Shown: positions 33,921 through 46,382 of the stretch, one piece after another
Layout: each line of letters opens with the position of its first letter
Position numbering within the stretch: the stretch's first letter is position 1
From: Cavia porcellus
Taxonomy: Eukaryota; Chordata; Mammalia; Rodentia; Caviidae
NCBI RefSeq assembly: GCF_034190915.1
Contig: NW_026947492.1
Location: 18,319,501 to 18,383,500, forward strand
Length of the DNA: 64,000 bases
Direction: 5' to 3'
Program-made: the position numbers and the translations under genes
The notes under the pieces: generated by a model
The model's database searches: none
Seen by the model: the letters and a program-made list of their open reading frames with translations, nothing else
What the model was told of the DNA's origin: nothing

Positions 33921-35803
33921 GTTTCATGTGTGGGTTGGCCAAAATTTGTGACAGCCAAAGATAAAAGACAAAAAAGTGTGACTCTAGAGAGCAAGCACTA
34001 TATGACAAGTTTAACTTTAGAGAGGCAGCGGATTCTTGGGGACTCATGAATTTAGGTTTTATCAGTTACCTACTCTGGACATGTGAAATAAAGCCTAGAA
34101 CTCAAGCAGCCTGGCAGGTTGTAATCATGAACTCATAGTAAGTTCAAGGAAGGAAAACACCCTTCTGAGGAAAGGAGCCTGGAAAACTTTCTAAATAGGC
34201 CTTCATTCCAGAAAAACAAATAAAGGGCGAGGGAGAACAAAATATTCTAAGAATTTCTAACCACTTTTATCTGTGAGACATAAGACCCATATTACATATA
34301 TAATAACAAAATGTATTGTATGGATAAATCAATTTAAATCTAGATTTCAAAGAATATTCCTATATAAATATGTAAAGATCACGAGATAATCCATTATACA
34401 TGTAAATCACCATGAAGGACAAAGCACAAACCACTTACCTGACCCTGCTTACAAAAATCAATAAACTTGTCAGGGAGAGAGTACAAAATAAATACACTTT
34501 ACATTTATTCTTAAAGCAATATACTTTATATTTGTTCATAAAAGAAATAAAACAGAAAATACAAAGTATAATGGCACTAAAACTGGTGGCAGTATCACAA
34601 TCTTAATCACAGGGAAATTTTGGAAATTAAACTAGGATTAATGAAATTAAGAATTCTATGAATGTGTTAAACAGCCCATTAGATAAGAGAGACAGCAAGT
34701 AAACTGAGGAGTAGATCTGAAGCAACCTTTCAAACAACACCAATGGAGAATGGAGAAAGCTATGAATTAAAAATGTATCATAAGATTTGTACAAATATGA
34801 AAGTCCAGTGGATAAATGAGCCTTCCGTATTTGTGGGTTCCACATCAACCAATTCAATGAACTAGGGTCAAAAATATTTGAAAAAATAATTGCATCTGTA
34901 TGAAGGTGTATAAACATTTTTTGTTCTCTTCTTTCTCTAATCTATTCTATGGAACAACTCTTCATAGAACACTGACAATGTAGATATGTAATCTAGAGAT
35001 AATCTAATGACATGGGAGGAAATGAATAGATAATAGATAACCACTATGTCATTTTGTGTCAGAGATTTGGGCTTTGATTGATTTTGTTATCTGTTCTAGA
35101 TCAGATCGTCAAAGAATTCCAAGAGACAACTACATACACAGAGCACTTAACACATTAAGTCCATTGCTGGGCCTGAAATATATGACAATAATCAAAATAA
35201 GCTTAGTTCCTTTGATTCAAACATAATTGAATAAACCTGGAATAAATGTATTTGTACATTTATTATTTATTATTATGGGATAAACTGTTTAAGAGAGGAC
35301 CCTACTGAGTCTCAAAGGTCCAAGAATGGCTTCCTAAAAAAGTGAAATGAAGCTGCAAAACAGAAAAACAAGTAGAGACAAAATCGTTTCTGCTCGTGAC
35401 TGTCCAGCAGTAGAATCCTCCCTTATCTGAGAGATCTGCCCTCATGTGAGCTCTGTGCAGCGGCTCCCAGAGTATATCAGGCCTGAGTCCAACTGGCAGA
35501 TGTTCTCAAGCAGAAATCGAAGTGACAGCAAGTAACAGAAACAGGAACCGTTTATGTTTCATCTTAGCAAGGACAAAGCAAAAATAAATCAAACCACCAA
35601 GGACCAAGGCTGGACACTAGTGGTGCCAACAGGAGCAACCAACCCAGCCTCACTGGACAGTTTGTGGTCTACCTTGGCTCTGATTCCAGCACTTGGCTTT
35701 CCCATCCTACATGTCTCCAAATACATGTTCTCCAACCCATTCTAAGGCTCGGTGATCTCCCAGAATTCTTGTCATTTATCTCCCTTTATTCAAAGTTTAT
35801 TGG
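33921..35803. other. Intergenic, nothing recognised
   Basis: AT-rich DNA outside the right arm, with no recognised gene or confident repeat. Confidence 0.45.
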
Positions 35804-35813
35804 AATCCATTTC

Positions 35814-35903
35814 CTTTTTTTCTTTTGGAACCAGGGATGTAACTCATGACCTTGTGCTTGCCAGGCAGGCACTTACACCGCTGAGCTAAATCCCAAGCCT
35901 TGC
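35814..35903 (-). repeat. ID-type SINE, antisense
   Basis: The reverse complement reads GGGATTTAGCTCAGCGGTGTAAG...GAGTTACATCCCTGGTTCC then A-rich. Probable target-site duplications AATCCATTTC (35804-35813) and AATCCGTTTC (35904-35913) differ by one base. Confidence 0.88.
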
Positions 35904-35913
35904 AATCCGTTTC

Positions 35914-36899
35914 TCCTGTTCACTCTTACAACCTCGGGCTGGTACAAAAAGGACTCAGATTAAGAAAGCCAGGATAGGGAATGAAGAAAAGGAGACCATT
36001 CCAGGCTACAGGGACATTTGTCCATGTCCCTGGGATGAAGGCAGACCCATATCCACAATGGCCTTCACAAAAGAGTGCAATACACTTCATTTAAATTTAT
36101 TCTATATTTTGAATGAATTTGTCTTCCTAGAAACGTACTATTTGGATGTGCTATGGGGATGAAATGAACAACCACCCCTGATTTCAAAGGTAGTTACTCT
36201 TCATATCTTTGTAGAAAAGTTTCCAAAAGTTTTAAACTATAAATTCTTTTTTTAAATAAAATTATATTCTAAGTCAAATGACTATAAGTTATATTCACTG
36301 CCTAAAAGGAAATTCAATGAATTATCTGATCAGTTTTTTTTTAAAAATCAATGTTATAAAAATAAAGATAACAATATCCAAGATAGATAATGACACAATC
36401 ATCATTTTAAATAATTTAATAGTATATGCTTCAATTACTTAATACTGTAATAATGTTCTATTTTTGCATTGCTATGTATCCATTTTATTGATTTTGTGGT
36501 CAATACCATGGATGGCTCTCTCCACATCACTTTGAACAGATTTTTTTATAAAAACTTGAAAAATAACTTTATTTTAAAAAGCTAATTATAAGTTGCTATC
36601 AAAATATATCTCTGGCTTTATGTTATTTTATGCTAACTTTTTTATTTGGAAGCAGTCTCCAATTATTTCTTTGTTACTATGGAAATGTACAATCTGTTAT
36701 ATGATATGTTTTAGAAATGTATTGCTATTAGTCTTGAATAACAAGTAGGAGATTCATAGCAGAGAAAATCAGGAGGGAATTCTGAGTGCAGGAAATCATG
36801 GAGGAAAATGCAAAAGAACATAATGGAGAGGAAAACCTATGACATTTGGAAGACAGAAAATAACATGGAGAATAAGTCATTAGGACAGAGACTGTCTAA
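35914..36899. other. Intergenic, nothing recognised
   Basis: AT-rich DNA with no supported feature. Confidence 0.45.
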
Positions 36900-38860
36900 A
36901 ATGCTGGGCCAAATCTCGCGTTCTTAGAAGGTATGACTTTTGGAAGCTGATAGGATCATAGAGGCACTGTACTCATTAGTAAATTCATTGATGAGATCAT
37001 ATCTGAATAACTGTTAGGAGGAAGTACCTGGTTAAAGTGGGTCACTGGAAGTGTGACCTGCAGGGGTGTATTCATGTCCTTGTCTCCTGCTCTCTCCCTG
37101 CTTCAGCAGAGATAAGCAGAGAACAACCTTTGGAGTTAAGTGATTTTCCTCCATTATGTTCATCCAACATGGAGCCAGCTGACACTGGAGTAAATATTCT
37201 GAAACCACAAGCCAAAGTAAGCCTGCTCTCTAACTGTAAGATGTTGGGCATTTTGTCCCAATAACAAGGAAGTAAATAATATAGAAAAGTGGTATTAGAC
37301 AAAAGGGTAATTTCTGTGATTATATCTCATCACATGGTTCAGAAGCCTTTGGAAATGATTGGAAGGAGGCGCTTTGGAGACGGAGGCTGGAGACACCCTA
37401 GAATATTGTAAGCAGAGTTTGATGGTGGTTCTGATCAGAGGTCAGATAGGAATGAGGACCATAAAAGCCAAGTTCATGAAATTTCAGATGGGAATAAAGA
37501 TTATATTGAAGAATGGACTGAACACCATGTGTGTTACATTTTGAGGGGAAAAAAACTGGTCTACATTTTACCAGTGTCCTAAAACTTTGCATTAAGCTGA
37601 ATTTGAGGGGAGTGTACTAATGAACCTAGTGGAGAAAATTTCAAAGTGGCCCAATGTTCGGGCTGTGGGAAGGATATTGCTGGTTGTTTTTAACCAGATA
37701 TACAGTGAGAAGCAGTAGCAAAACACAGAGCTGAGTGATTCAAAAAATTTGCAGCTTGGTTAGAAAGAAAGCACATGTAAAGTTGGGTCAAAGATTACTA
37801 AAAAGAGTCATTAAAAAATTATCTAAGTAATTTGCACTAATACACTAAGAAAGAAGCCTTGAGAGAGCCTCATAAATTGATCAGAACACAGCTACTAAAT
37901 ATTCAAGGTTCTCAGAGGCTGAACTTCCTTGAAAGATTTTACACTGAGAGCCCAGGGCACCCTTCTCACTCAAGTCTGCTAGGAAGATGTTTCCCTAAAT
38001 TTGCCTAGCTGGGCACTCAGTGCCAAGCTGCAACAGACAAGGCCTTAAGGATGAAGCTCCCCAAGCCTTTGGAGCTCAATCTCACCACAATCTTCTCTGG
38101 CTACTGGACATGAAACTACAGAATTTAATGTTTTCCCTTTTGGATTTTGGTCATCCTTTGATCTGATTCCTTTCTCTGCTCCTATTTTTTCCTTTTGGAA
38201 CAGGAAGATTTACCCTGTGCCATTATATGTTGGAAGTGTTTAAATCTTTTTGACTTTCACAAGGACTCACAGCTGAAAAATTGCCTTGAGTCTCAGGAGA
38301 TACATTGTACTTTTGAGCAATGCTGGAATTATTAAGACTTTGGGAAAGGAATTGGTACATTTTCAGTTGTATGCATGATAGTTATATCAAATGAAGTGGG
38401 ATAATGACATTACTGTTACATTGTTTGGAGATTCAATATGATTTAAGGAAGTGTGATTAGATTTCAAGTGACAAGGGATGGACTTATACTGGTAAATCTT
38501 GATTTTGAAGTTGATTGGATTGAGACTGAAGTAGGTGGTGCTTTAATTGTGAGGGCAGCTAAATAGAAAATGGGGGCTCATTGGATGAAGTGGCTCATGG
38601 GGACATGACATGGGGTTAGAGGAGACTGTATCTGTCTCTGGCCCTTTTCTCTCTTGCTCTTCCTTTCTAATTTTTGGATCAGTACTTTGTTTGAGCTGGG
38701 GATTTTTTTCCATTATACCCCTCTGCTATAGTATTCATGCCTTGGAGTCAGGCAATCCGGAACAAACCTCTGAAGCCAGGAGCCAAAATAAAGCATTTCT
38801 CTTTTAAATTGTATATGCAGACATCTTTTTCCAGTGATAGACAATAGATTAATACAATAT
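36900..38860 (+). mobile_element. MaLR-type LTR retrotransposon, probably with two LTRs
   Basis: A likely 5' LTR (about 36900-37285) ends in GTTGGGCATTTTGTCCCAATAACAAGGAAGTAAA. Internal sequence (about 37286-38400) begins with GGAAGGAGGCGCTTTGGAGACGGAGGCTGGAGACACCC, a MaLR-internal style block. The 3' part (about 38470-38860) again has LTR-like text (GAACAAACCTCTGAAGCCAGGAGCCAAAATAAAGCATTTCTC). Both end blocks carry the GAAnCCAnnAGCCAAAnTAA motif near a poly(A)-signal-like AATAAA or AGTAA. No coding frame survives; MaLRs are normally non-coding. Edges are approximate. Confidence 0.5.
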
Positions 38861-39609
38861 TTCAATATTTAATCACATTGTAAGTTACATGTTTGCAGAA
38901 TGACAATAAAATTTTAAAATAATACCTAATAGGATTACATCTTTGGATGTGTATATGTAATTTTTCCAAACTGGTGTAAGCTATTCTAATTAAAACATGT
39001 ATGTAAATACAGAAAACTATTCTGAAAAAACATACACCAAATTGCCAAGAGCTAAACAAACTTTTGGTGGTGGGTTCATGAAGTCTAAAATAAAAAGCTT
39101 TGCTTATTTCACATGTTTCATGTCCCACATATTCTTACCACACATAAGCAATACTTTTGCAAATTTGAGAAAAATGATTTTTTAAAAAGTAAAAATAAAA
39201 CACTGCATAATTTTAGTATTTTAAGGTCTCACTATAGATTTGCTCAACTTGCATTTAGCACCTTCTGTATCTTTCAGGCATTAAACTCCCTTCATATGTT
39301 AGATCACCTAACAAAAAGTGAGAATATAACCCTAAATAAACTTTTTTTAAATGTTACTGAATGATCCATTTAAGAAGAGTTCAGTGGATTTCACATGAGT
39401 TTATATTATTGACCTTATTATCTCAATAAGTTTAAAAAGGAGAAAATATCTTTATTGTCTTTCTTTTGACATTTGTTTTTGGAAAATTATTTCCAAAGGA
39501 AAGTAAATGCAGGAACTTATTCAGCTGAAGACAGTAAGAACTTGGACCTTGTATGAGGTGAATATGCATCACATGTGCTATTTCTTACACGCCCAGACTA
39601 AGCCTTCTG
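38861..39609. other. Intergenic, nothing recognised
   Basis: AT-rich DNA with no supported feature. Confidence 0.45.
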
Positions 39610-39845
39610 GAAGGAGCTAGTGCTAAGGGTGTGGGCTTAGAGTTATACAATCTAAATTAAATCTTTCACCCTCCCACTCATTATTTTGCAACCTTATGCA
39701 CATTTCTTAACTTCTTAAAGACTCAGTTTACCCATCTATAAAACAGGGACAATTATCTCAAACACCTGTAGAAAGGATTTAATGAGACTGTACATGTAAA
39801 CTTCATAGGGCACAGTAATGCCTCAATAATAATATTATTATTATT
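39610..39845 (+). repeat. MIR SINE
   Basis: The central MIR layout is clear: CTTAACTTCTTAAAGACTCAGTTTACCCATCTATAAAACAGGGACAATTATCTC, then GATTTAATGAGACTGTACATGTAAA, then GCACAGTAATGCCTCAATAA. It is followed by an ATT-rich tail. Confidence 0.85.
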
Positions 39846-40064
39846 AAGATTTGCAGAAGACTGCATTAAATGTGAAACTCCTGCTCACGTATCCACCTTC
39901 GTTATCAAATCATATTAGCCTGCGAAGTAAAAAAGAAAAAAAGAACAAGATGGATCAGAGTAAAACACATTAATAAAGGAAGCATATGGGTTAAGGAGCC
40001 ACATTTCCAAGGTCATTATTTTAAGCAATGGGTCAAGCATTCATTTCATTTTGTGTCTTTTCTA

Positions 40065-40330
40065 TTTTTTATGGTTTATTAGTACATTGTAGGTATACAT
40101 AGTGATATATTCATCATAGGGAAGTTGTACCTGTACATGATATAACTTGATTCCTTTTTTCCTCATTCCCTTACCTGCCCTTCAACCCTTCTTTCCTTGC
40201 ATATTTACAAAAGCTTTGCTTAGCATTTATTCATTCTAAATGTCATCTGCAACCCTCTTCTGTGGGAAAATGTGAGGGTTTTCATGTTTCTTGCTTCCCT
40301 GGCCTATTTTTCCCTTTCATGGTATCCTAT
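40065..40330 (-). repeat. L1 3'-end fragment, antisense
   Basis: TTTATTAGTACATTGTAGGTATACATAGTGATATATTCATC followed by a C/T-rich block (CCTCATTCCCTTACCTGCCC) fits the reverse complement of a mammalian L1 3' UTR. Confidence 0.5.
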
Positions 40331-42189
40331 GAATCACTGATAGAAACCTGATGAAACTAACGTGAGGAGATAGCAAGTGGTGAGAGGCACCACAAATGAC
40401 ACTTGGCAGTCATCACCTTGCGTCTACACGCGATTGGCCCATTCATAGACAGATGTTATGTTCTTTGCAGAGTAGTATACTGAGAGGAGGAAATGTTTAA
40501 ATAAATGTCATACAAACATGCATTTTCTCATTAAATACTTGAATGCAGAATCACAGTAAATACAGCTCATCCCACATAGCTCTCATATCTTAATTTTAAA
40601 TACCATGTCAAAACAGAATCAGTGCTGGGCAGGGAAAGTACAGAATGAGCCTGAAATGTATCCGGCTGCCAGAAAGTGATGACATACTCAGAATCTGATA
40701 GAGACATATTTAAAGGACATAGAAACCAATATAAAAGTGACATTAATTATTCAAATTAGGGGCAGACTGAACATCAGAGAAAATGCTTACAATAAGGAAT
40801 CATAACCCATTAGGTAAAATTAAGACACAAGCCAATAATGATATGACTGAATGAATGAGTGGGTGGGTGAATGATAAAGGTCCTTCCTGAAAGACATCCA
40901 ACTCAAATAGATGGATAAAGTTAGAAAATTTTCATTTTTCAACTGAAAAAATTGAGAACAGCCGAGTAATAATTGATTTAGGTGAGAATCATTAGTAGAT
41001 CCTAAAACTTGCATGTTACAGTTTGAAAAGAAGCAAGATATTTTGCACGCCGAAAATATCACCTCACAATTAGCTTTTGATTACAAAGGGAAAGTAGTGA
41101 TTACCGCCCCCCAAGTCACCAAGAAACGTGCATAGTTACCTAAACAGTCTGTACAATCATAGGTCCAGTAGCAATACAACATATTGTGAGAGAAAAAAGG
41201 TAGGATTTGTTTTGAGGAAGCAATGCTGTGCCCAGAAAGTCAGCAAAAAGGTCAAATTATAGTCCTGGTGACATTTTTCTCAGTGTATTTATCTTTTTAA
41301 AAGCAAGTATTCAGGAAGTATTCTGAGAAAAAGAGAACCCAAAAATATTTCCATTGTATAACTTTTTCTTCATTGTGTTATGTCTTGGATGATGGTTAAA
41401 AGGGCAAGTGAAAGTGAACTCCCAATTGTTAATATTTAATAAAATGTCACTCGAGCCTCTGTGTTCAACTGAATAGCTATACAGAGTTCAACTATTTTAT
41501 ATAACGCTGTAACAGTTTTAGCAAAATGAGTGGAAAATTGAGGGGAGAGTACCTGTTTCAACCACTAGAGGGCATTGAGCTCACAGTTGAAGATTACGAG
41601 TAAATTAGAAGAATAGAATCAACCTATCTCGTTGATGGGAATACGGGGTTCAAAGATATGTCCACCGAGGTCCTGGAAGAGAAGAACGTGCAGCCAGAGG
41701 AATGAGAAAAGAAAAGCCCTTTACTAGGTCCGCTTTTAAAACAGAATCATCCCACCGTTGCAGGCAATAAATTCTTGTCAAACCTCCACCTTACAATGGC
41801 CAGGTACTGAGCTAGGGAGACAAGAAAGATTAAAATAGACAGTAGCGACTCTGCCTGCATAAAATTTACAGCGAGCTCGTGGTGGGGATTAATACAGAAA
41901 AACAAGCAATTCTTGTGACCCTTGCTTCATTGATTAAGAGTCAAGTATTATAAAAACACAAAGAAGGGGCATTGAAATCAAAGAGGGGAGAGGGAGGAAG
42001 ATGTTCTACAAATCACATCACAATAGGAGCCCACAAAAGCAAAAGCTTCGGAGTATGGTGTGCCTCAGATTAAGTGCACTACCAAAAATAAGATCAGCCC
42101 TCCCCCCCCAAAAAGCCACTTCAGAAATATGGGATGTATACAAGGGGAAAAAAGCAAGAAAGAAAACAACTTTTTACTACTATAAATCA
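40331..42189. other. Intergenic, nothing recognised
   Basis: No supported feature. Short homopolymers (C6 near 41106, C8 near 42103) are the only notable features. Confidence 0.45.
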
Positions 42190-42480
42190 TATCTTAGTTT
42201 TTATTTTTAATTAGTACCTGTTTGCAGCACATAAAGATTATATTGCTCTTAGGCACTGATATGTTACAAAAACATCTCAGTTCCTGTTTTCATCCTCTTG
42301 CCCCTCCTCCCTTCCCTTCCCTCTACCTCTCCCCCGCTCCCTCCCCAGGCTTCATTTCCATTTTTTACAAATTATAATTATTGCTTATTTAATACATTCA
42401 GCAAACCTTTGAGCTTTCCCCCATACTTAGGATATATTCCTCTCCAGAGAATTACCAAATTGCACAAGATTTTTAATGTT
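42190..42480 (-). repeat. Probable L1 3' UTR fragment, antisense
   Basis: A dense C/T tract (CCCCTCCTCCCTTCCCTTCCCTCTACC...) flanked by AT-rich DNA. It resembles the reverse complement of the polypurine tract of rodent L1 3' UTRs (compare GGAGAAAAGGGAAGTGAAGG at 62311-62330 on the plus strand). Confidence 0.4.
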
Positions 42481-42788
42481 ATTATAATTGTTAATTACAC
42501 AGAATATATCGATATAGTAGAATTTTAAGGAGTCATAAAAATTGTCTAAAGCAAGAGACAGGAAAGTAGATTCTTCTGTGGCCAGCACTGAGTCCCCTTT
42601 CTTGGCAGCCTTCCTTCTCTCCCATTTTTAGAAACAAGATCTTTTATAGCATTTTTCTCCATTTATGCATCTAGTCACAGCCCTCAGTACCTCAGTCCTT
42701 TCATGCATGTTCATCATTAGACACATTCCAGATGATTTTGGCAAGACTTTGTAAAACAAGGAGAAGCTTGACTTCATGGAAACATGGG

Positions 42789-42813
42789 CACACACACACA
42801 CACACACACACAC
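42789..42813. repeat. (CA)n microsatellite
   Basis: About twelve CA units. Confidence 0.97.
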
Positions 42814-42954
42814 GTAACAACTGTGAAAACATACCACTAGCGAACAGCAGGACTGTACAATGGAGAAGAGTCCAAGAAAACCAGAAAACTCACTTAGAAA
42901 CATCCTGTCCCTGGTTAACTTTTGCAGTAATTTAAAGTATCATAAACATCATCA

Positions 42955-43310
42955 TAGCCTTCAGACTGCTACAACAAAAATCATACTGGGTGGCTTATAA
43001 ACAACAGAAAAGTACTGTATTTTATCATGGTTATGGATCTTGGGAAATCAAAAATCAAGGTATTAGTAGATATGGCATCCTATTTCTGAAAGCTCACTTT
43101 GTGGTTCACACACAGCACCTTCTCATTCGGCCTTTTTGTGGTAGAAAAGAAAAGGAACCTTTCTCAGGTGTCTCTGATCATCCCAATTGCATTCATGAGA
43201 GTTGTGCCCTGATGACTTAATCATATCCCAAAGGCTCCATCACCTTATACCATAACTGCCATATACGAGTGTTGAGAGAGCAGAATTATTCAGCATAAAA
43301 CACGTACTAT
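42955..43310 (-). mobile_element. Probable MaLR/MLT-type LTR, antisense
   Basis: CTGCTACAACAAAAATCATACTGGGTGGCTTATAAACAACAGAAAAGT, then ATTCATGAGAGTTGTGCCCTGATGACTTAATCATATCCCAAAGGCTCCATCACC, is a familiar ancient mammalian repeat layout. I assign it to the MaLR/MLT class with limited confidence. Confidence 0.42.
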
Positions 43311-43539
43311 TTAGTCAATATAAAATAAGTGCATACTGTAAATAGAATACAGAAGTAACCCAGTAGAACATGAGCTTTTTTATATAAGCAGGCCTAGACC
43401 CAGAAAGATGAGCTAATTGTCCAAAAGCCACATGTAAGTTAGCAGAGGTGCTAACAGGAGAGAATCTAACAGGAATGCATCCCATTTTGGTGTGTGGCTG
43501 ACATTTAATTCTCTTGATACTCCTAGACAAAATTTAAAG

Positions 43540-43660
43540 AAAAATGATACTCCAGAACACCAAGTAACTTGCTCAAAGTTATACAACTTGAGTAAAAGCT
43601 GGGATTCAACCTTGATTCAACCCTCCAGTTTCCTGGTCTCTGGTCTTATGTGACTCTGAC
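43540..43660 (-). repeat. MIR-like SINE fragment, antisense
   Basis: CAAGTAACTTGCTCAAAGTTATACAACTTGAGTAAAAGCTGGGATTCAA resembles the reverse complement of the MIR core (the 'AAGGTCACACAGCT...GCTGGGATTCGAAC' side). Confidence 0.6.
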
Positions 43661-45129
43661 CTTCTTACTGCCCAGGTCGTCTGGATTCTACACTGTTCAT
43701 TTATCTATTCTCATTCTTTTGAATTCACTCTTGCTGACATGTACCATTCCAGAAAGTAAAACTATACATCCATCCAAACTTCATGCCTTCCAAATATAAT
43801 GTTTTAAAGACAACCCTCTTACATAAGAGTATTTCACAGCATTTCATCATCTTTACTTCACAGTTTACTATCTACAATTTTCTTTTAAACCCAAGAGTAC
43901 TTCCGTCTCTCTTTACATGGTATCAATTATCTCATATGAATTTGAGCTCAATCAACCTATCTCCCCTTCATTGGGTGTGTGTTACAGACGCATTAAAATA
44001 AAAAATAATGGGGGAACTATTTACACAGATTTAGACAAAATGATGGTTGAGAGAAACCGCAAAGGAGTGGCCAGGTTTGCTGAGCTAGTAGTAGCAGGAC
44101 ATTTTGGCATCTTACCACTAAGAAGTAAGTCAGTGAACAGTTACTACAACCTAGTAAGAAATGAGGCATTCAGTTACTGCTGCCATGGCCTGGCTAGCAG
44201 GAAGCCTGGGAAATAAATACATCATTTTTCTCCTGTTCTTTCATTTCCTCTGTTGAGAATGCCACTGCCCTGACCCAGAAATGAAGTCACTTCTTATTAA
44301 GGATTTTCTTCCAAAACCTAGACACAGAGTAGGCACCAAGAGATACAAAGATGATCTAAGAAGGACTTTAAAAATACCCCAGGTAGTCTTTGCTCCAGGC
44401 AGCTCCAGGAACATTCAGTGTGAATTTCCTCTGCATATAGGCTGCTATTTAGCAACAACCTGATTACTGACAAGCAACACATAATTCTATAGTTCCCAAA
44501 AGTTCTCCAGCTTCTAAACTGATCACCTCGAGCTGCAGCTCTCACTCTGCATTTAAAAGTCTAGTTTGAAAACAAGAAAATAAATGTGTGCAAAGTAACT
44601 TCCAAATTTTGTCCTTTGGAACCTTGACATTTTCAGTAAGTTCTTACAGCCAGAATCATTGCCAAATCCCTGAAAGTTCAAGTCCCTGAGCTCCACACCG
44701 CTGCTTCAGGTAATATGAGGCTTGGAGCCCTCTGGGCCCTGACACATTTCTCCTGTACTTTGCAGAATGCTTTGAAGAATTTCTCTGGTCACTTAGCCAA
44801 GACTATCTCAACAAATTCCTACCTCCTACCTTCTTGCAAAAATGTGCTATTTAAAATTAGTCCCTGAAAAGTTGCATAAAATTTCTACAGACAGACTAGA
44901 TTTTAATATCCTAGTCCAACTCACATTGGAAATAAAACATTTTAGGGCCAGGGGGAAGAAGAATGAGCCATAATAGAAAGTGACCAATATTAGAAATAAA
45001 ATCTGTGTTCTAGTCATTGCTCTACTGAGATGCTGACCTAAAGGAAGAGATATAGCCTGTGTCTGTCTGACAGATACAGATTTAAATGAAATTCAAGGTC
45101 CAATATATGTGACTATTCTGTAGCTTTAT
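43661..45129. other. Intergenic, nothing recognised
   Basis: No supported feature in the 3' flank of the OR8B8-like gene. Confidence 0.45.
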
Positions 45130-45240
45130 GAATCTTTTTCATGATTAGCGACATAAGTGCCAGTCTGGGAGGCACAATGTCCTGAGTTTGATCCCCGGTA
45201 CCAAAAAAAAAAAAAAAAAAATAGAATCTTTTTCATGATT
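45130..45240 (+). repeat. 5'-truncated ID-type SINE with 17-bp target-site duplications
   Basis: GAATCTTTTTCATGATT occurs exactly at 45130-45146 and 45224-45240. Between them is a 5'-truncated ID element (AGCGACATAAGTGCC...GAGTTTGATCCCCGGTACC) with an A-run of about 20. The tail and the exact duplication indicate recent insertion. Confidence 0.95.
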
Positions 45241-45418
45241 TACTATAGGGAGTGATTAAGTACAATGTGCAGCATGCAAAATAAAAAAAATCTTTTTAAG
45301 TTACAGAACCCTTAAAAATAAGGAAGATAAAGTCATTTGAAATGACTTAAAATTTATCCTAACATAACTCACAGACTTTGAACTATAAAGGTGAGTGAAA
45401 ACGTGTCTTTCCCAAGCA

Positions 45419-46363
45419 TCACCCCTTAGGAGCAAAAACATTTTTACTCAAGGTTTTTTTCAGGGCAACTTTGACATCTTTATTCCTCAGGCTGTAGATT
45501 AAGGGGTTAAGCATGGGCACCACCGTGGTATAGAACAAGGAAGAAACTTTCCCCTGACTCATAGGTAAAAGAGAAGGCGGTTTGAGGTACATGAAGGCCC
45601 CTGAACCAAAAAACAGAGAAACAGCAATTATGTGGGAGCTGCAGGTGCTGAAGGCTTTGGACTTGCCCTCAGCAGAGTGCATGCGGAGGATGCTGGAGAG
45701 GATTAGAGCATAAGAAATAAAAATGGTGACCGTGGGCACACCAATGTCGATGCCCACAACAATAAAGACCACCAGCTCATTCACATAGGTACTAGTGCAA
45801 GAGCGCTCCAGAAGGGGGAGGATGTCACACATGTAGTGGTTGACAAGTTTGTCCACACAGAAAATCAGTCTCAACATGCACGCTGTGTGGGTCATGGCCC
45901 CGGCAAAGCCCATCCCATAGACACCCAAGAGGAGGAGGGAACACACCTGGGGAGACATGGCGACTGTGTACAGCAGTGGGTTACAGATGGCAATGAAACG
46001 ATCATACGCCATGGCAGACAGGAGAAAGGACTCAGAAATGACAAAGAACAGAAAGAAAAAGAGCTGAGTCATGCACCCGGGATAGGAGATGATGTTTTTC
46101 TTTGAGATAAAGCTCATCAGCATTTTGGGCGTGATAACAGTGGAATAGCAGAAATCTATGAGAGATAAGTTGAAAAGAAAGAAGTACATCGGGGTGTGCA
46201 GGTGAGAATTCAACCCGATCAATGTGGTCAAACCCAGGTTCCCCACCACAGTGATCACGTAGGAAATCAGAAACAGGAAGAAGAGAGGCATCTGGAGTCC
46301 AGGCTGGTCCGTTAAGCCTGCAAGGATGAACTCTGTCGTGGAGGAGGCGTTCTCAGGTACCAT
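45419..46363 (-). CDS. OR8B8: Olfactory receptor, OR8B8-like, intact
   Basis: A 314-residue class II odorant receptor. I start it at the ATG at 46363-46361 ([12 protein letters not shown]); a longer frame exists only by using an upstream TTG. Features: N5-A-S glycosylation site, GN 41-42, [13 protein letters not shown] (55-67), C97/C179, [10 protein letters not shown] (118-127, with DRF in place of DRY), the TM5 stretch [25 protein letters not shown] (about 202-226), [15 protein letters not shown] (230-244), [12 protein letters not shown] (251-262), and [16 protein letters not shown] (283-298). The [13 protein letters not shown] block and [20 protein letters not shown] fit OR8B8 best by recalled resemblance. 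No frame break. It couples odorant binding to Golf in olfactory cilia, as for the family. It lies on the same strand as copy B and the OR pseudogene. A splice acceptor and a small upstream ORF precede it. Confidence 0.95.
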   Translation of the reverse strand: MVPENASSTTEFILAGLTDQPGLQMPLFFLFLISYVITVVGNLGLTTLIGLNSHLHTPMYFFLFNLSLIDFCYSTVITPKMLMSFISKKNIISYPGCMTQLFFFLFFVISESFLLSAMAYDRFIAICNPLLYTVAMSPQVCSLLLLGVYGMGFAGAMTHTACMLRLIFCVDKLVNHYMCDILPLLERSCTSTYVNELVVFIVVGIDIGVPTVTIFISYALILSSILRMHSAEGKSKAFSTCSSHIIAVSLFFGSGAFMYLKPPSLLPMSQGKVSSLFYTTVVPMLNPLIYSLRNKDVKVALKKTLSKNVFAPKG

Positions 46364-46379
46364 CCTCAATTAAACGCAT
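46353..46379 (-). other. Eight-codon upstream ORF overlapping the OR8B8-like start
   Basis: Just after the candidate splice acceptor, an ATG at 46379 opens a frame of eight codons ending in TGA at 46355-46353, downstream of the receptor ATG at 46363 and in a different frame. If transcripts begin upstream and splice here, ribosomes would meet this ATG first. Confidence 0.6.
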
Positions 46380-46380
46380 T

Positions 46381-46382
46381 CT
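46381..46382 (-). other. Candidate 3' splice site before the OR8B8-like gene
   Basis: On the minus strand CTTTGTCCCTGCAG ends 17 bases before the receptor ATG, consistent with an upstream non-coding exon. The pyrimidine tract is weaker than at the OR8B4-like genes. Confidence 0.5.

Noticed and set aside
46361..46369. Longer N-terminus (two extra residues) for the OR8B8-like receptor
   Set aside because: It would need a TTG start. The ATG at 46363 fits OR family N-termini.
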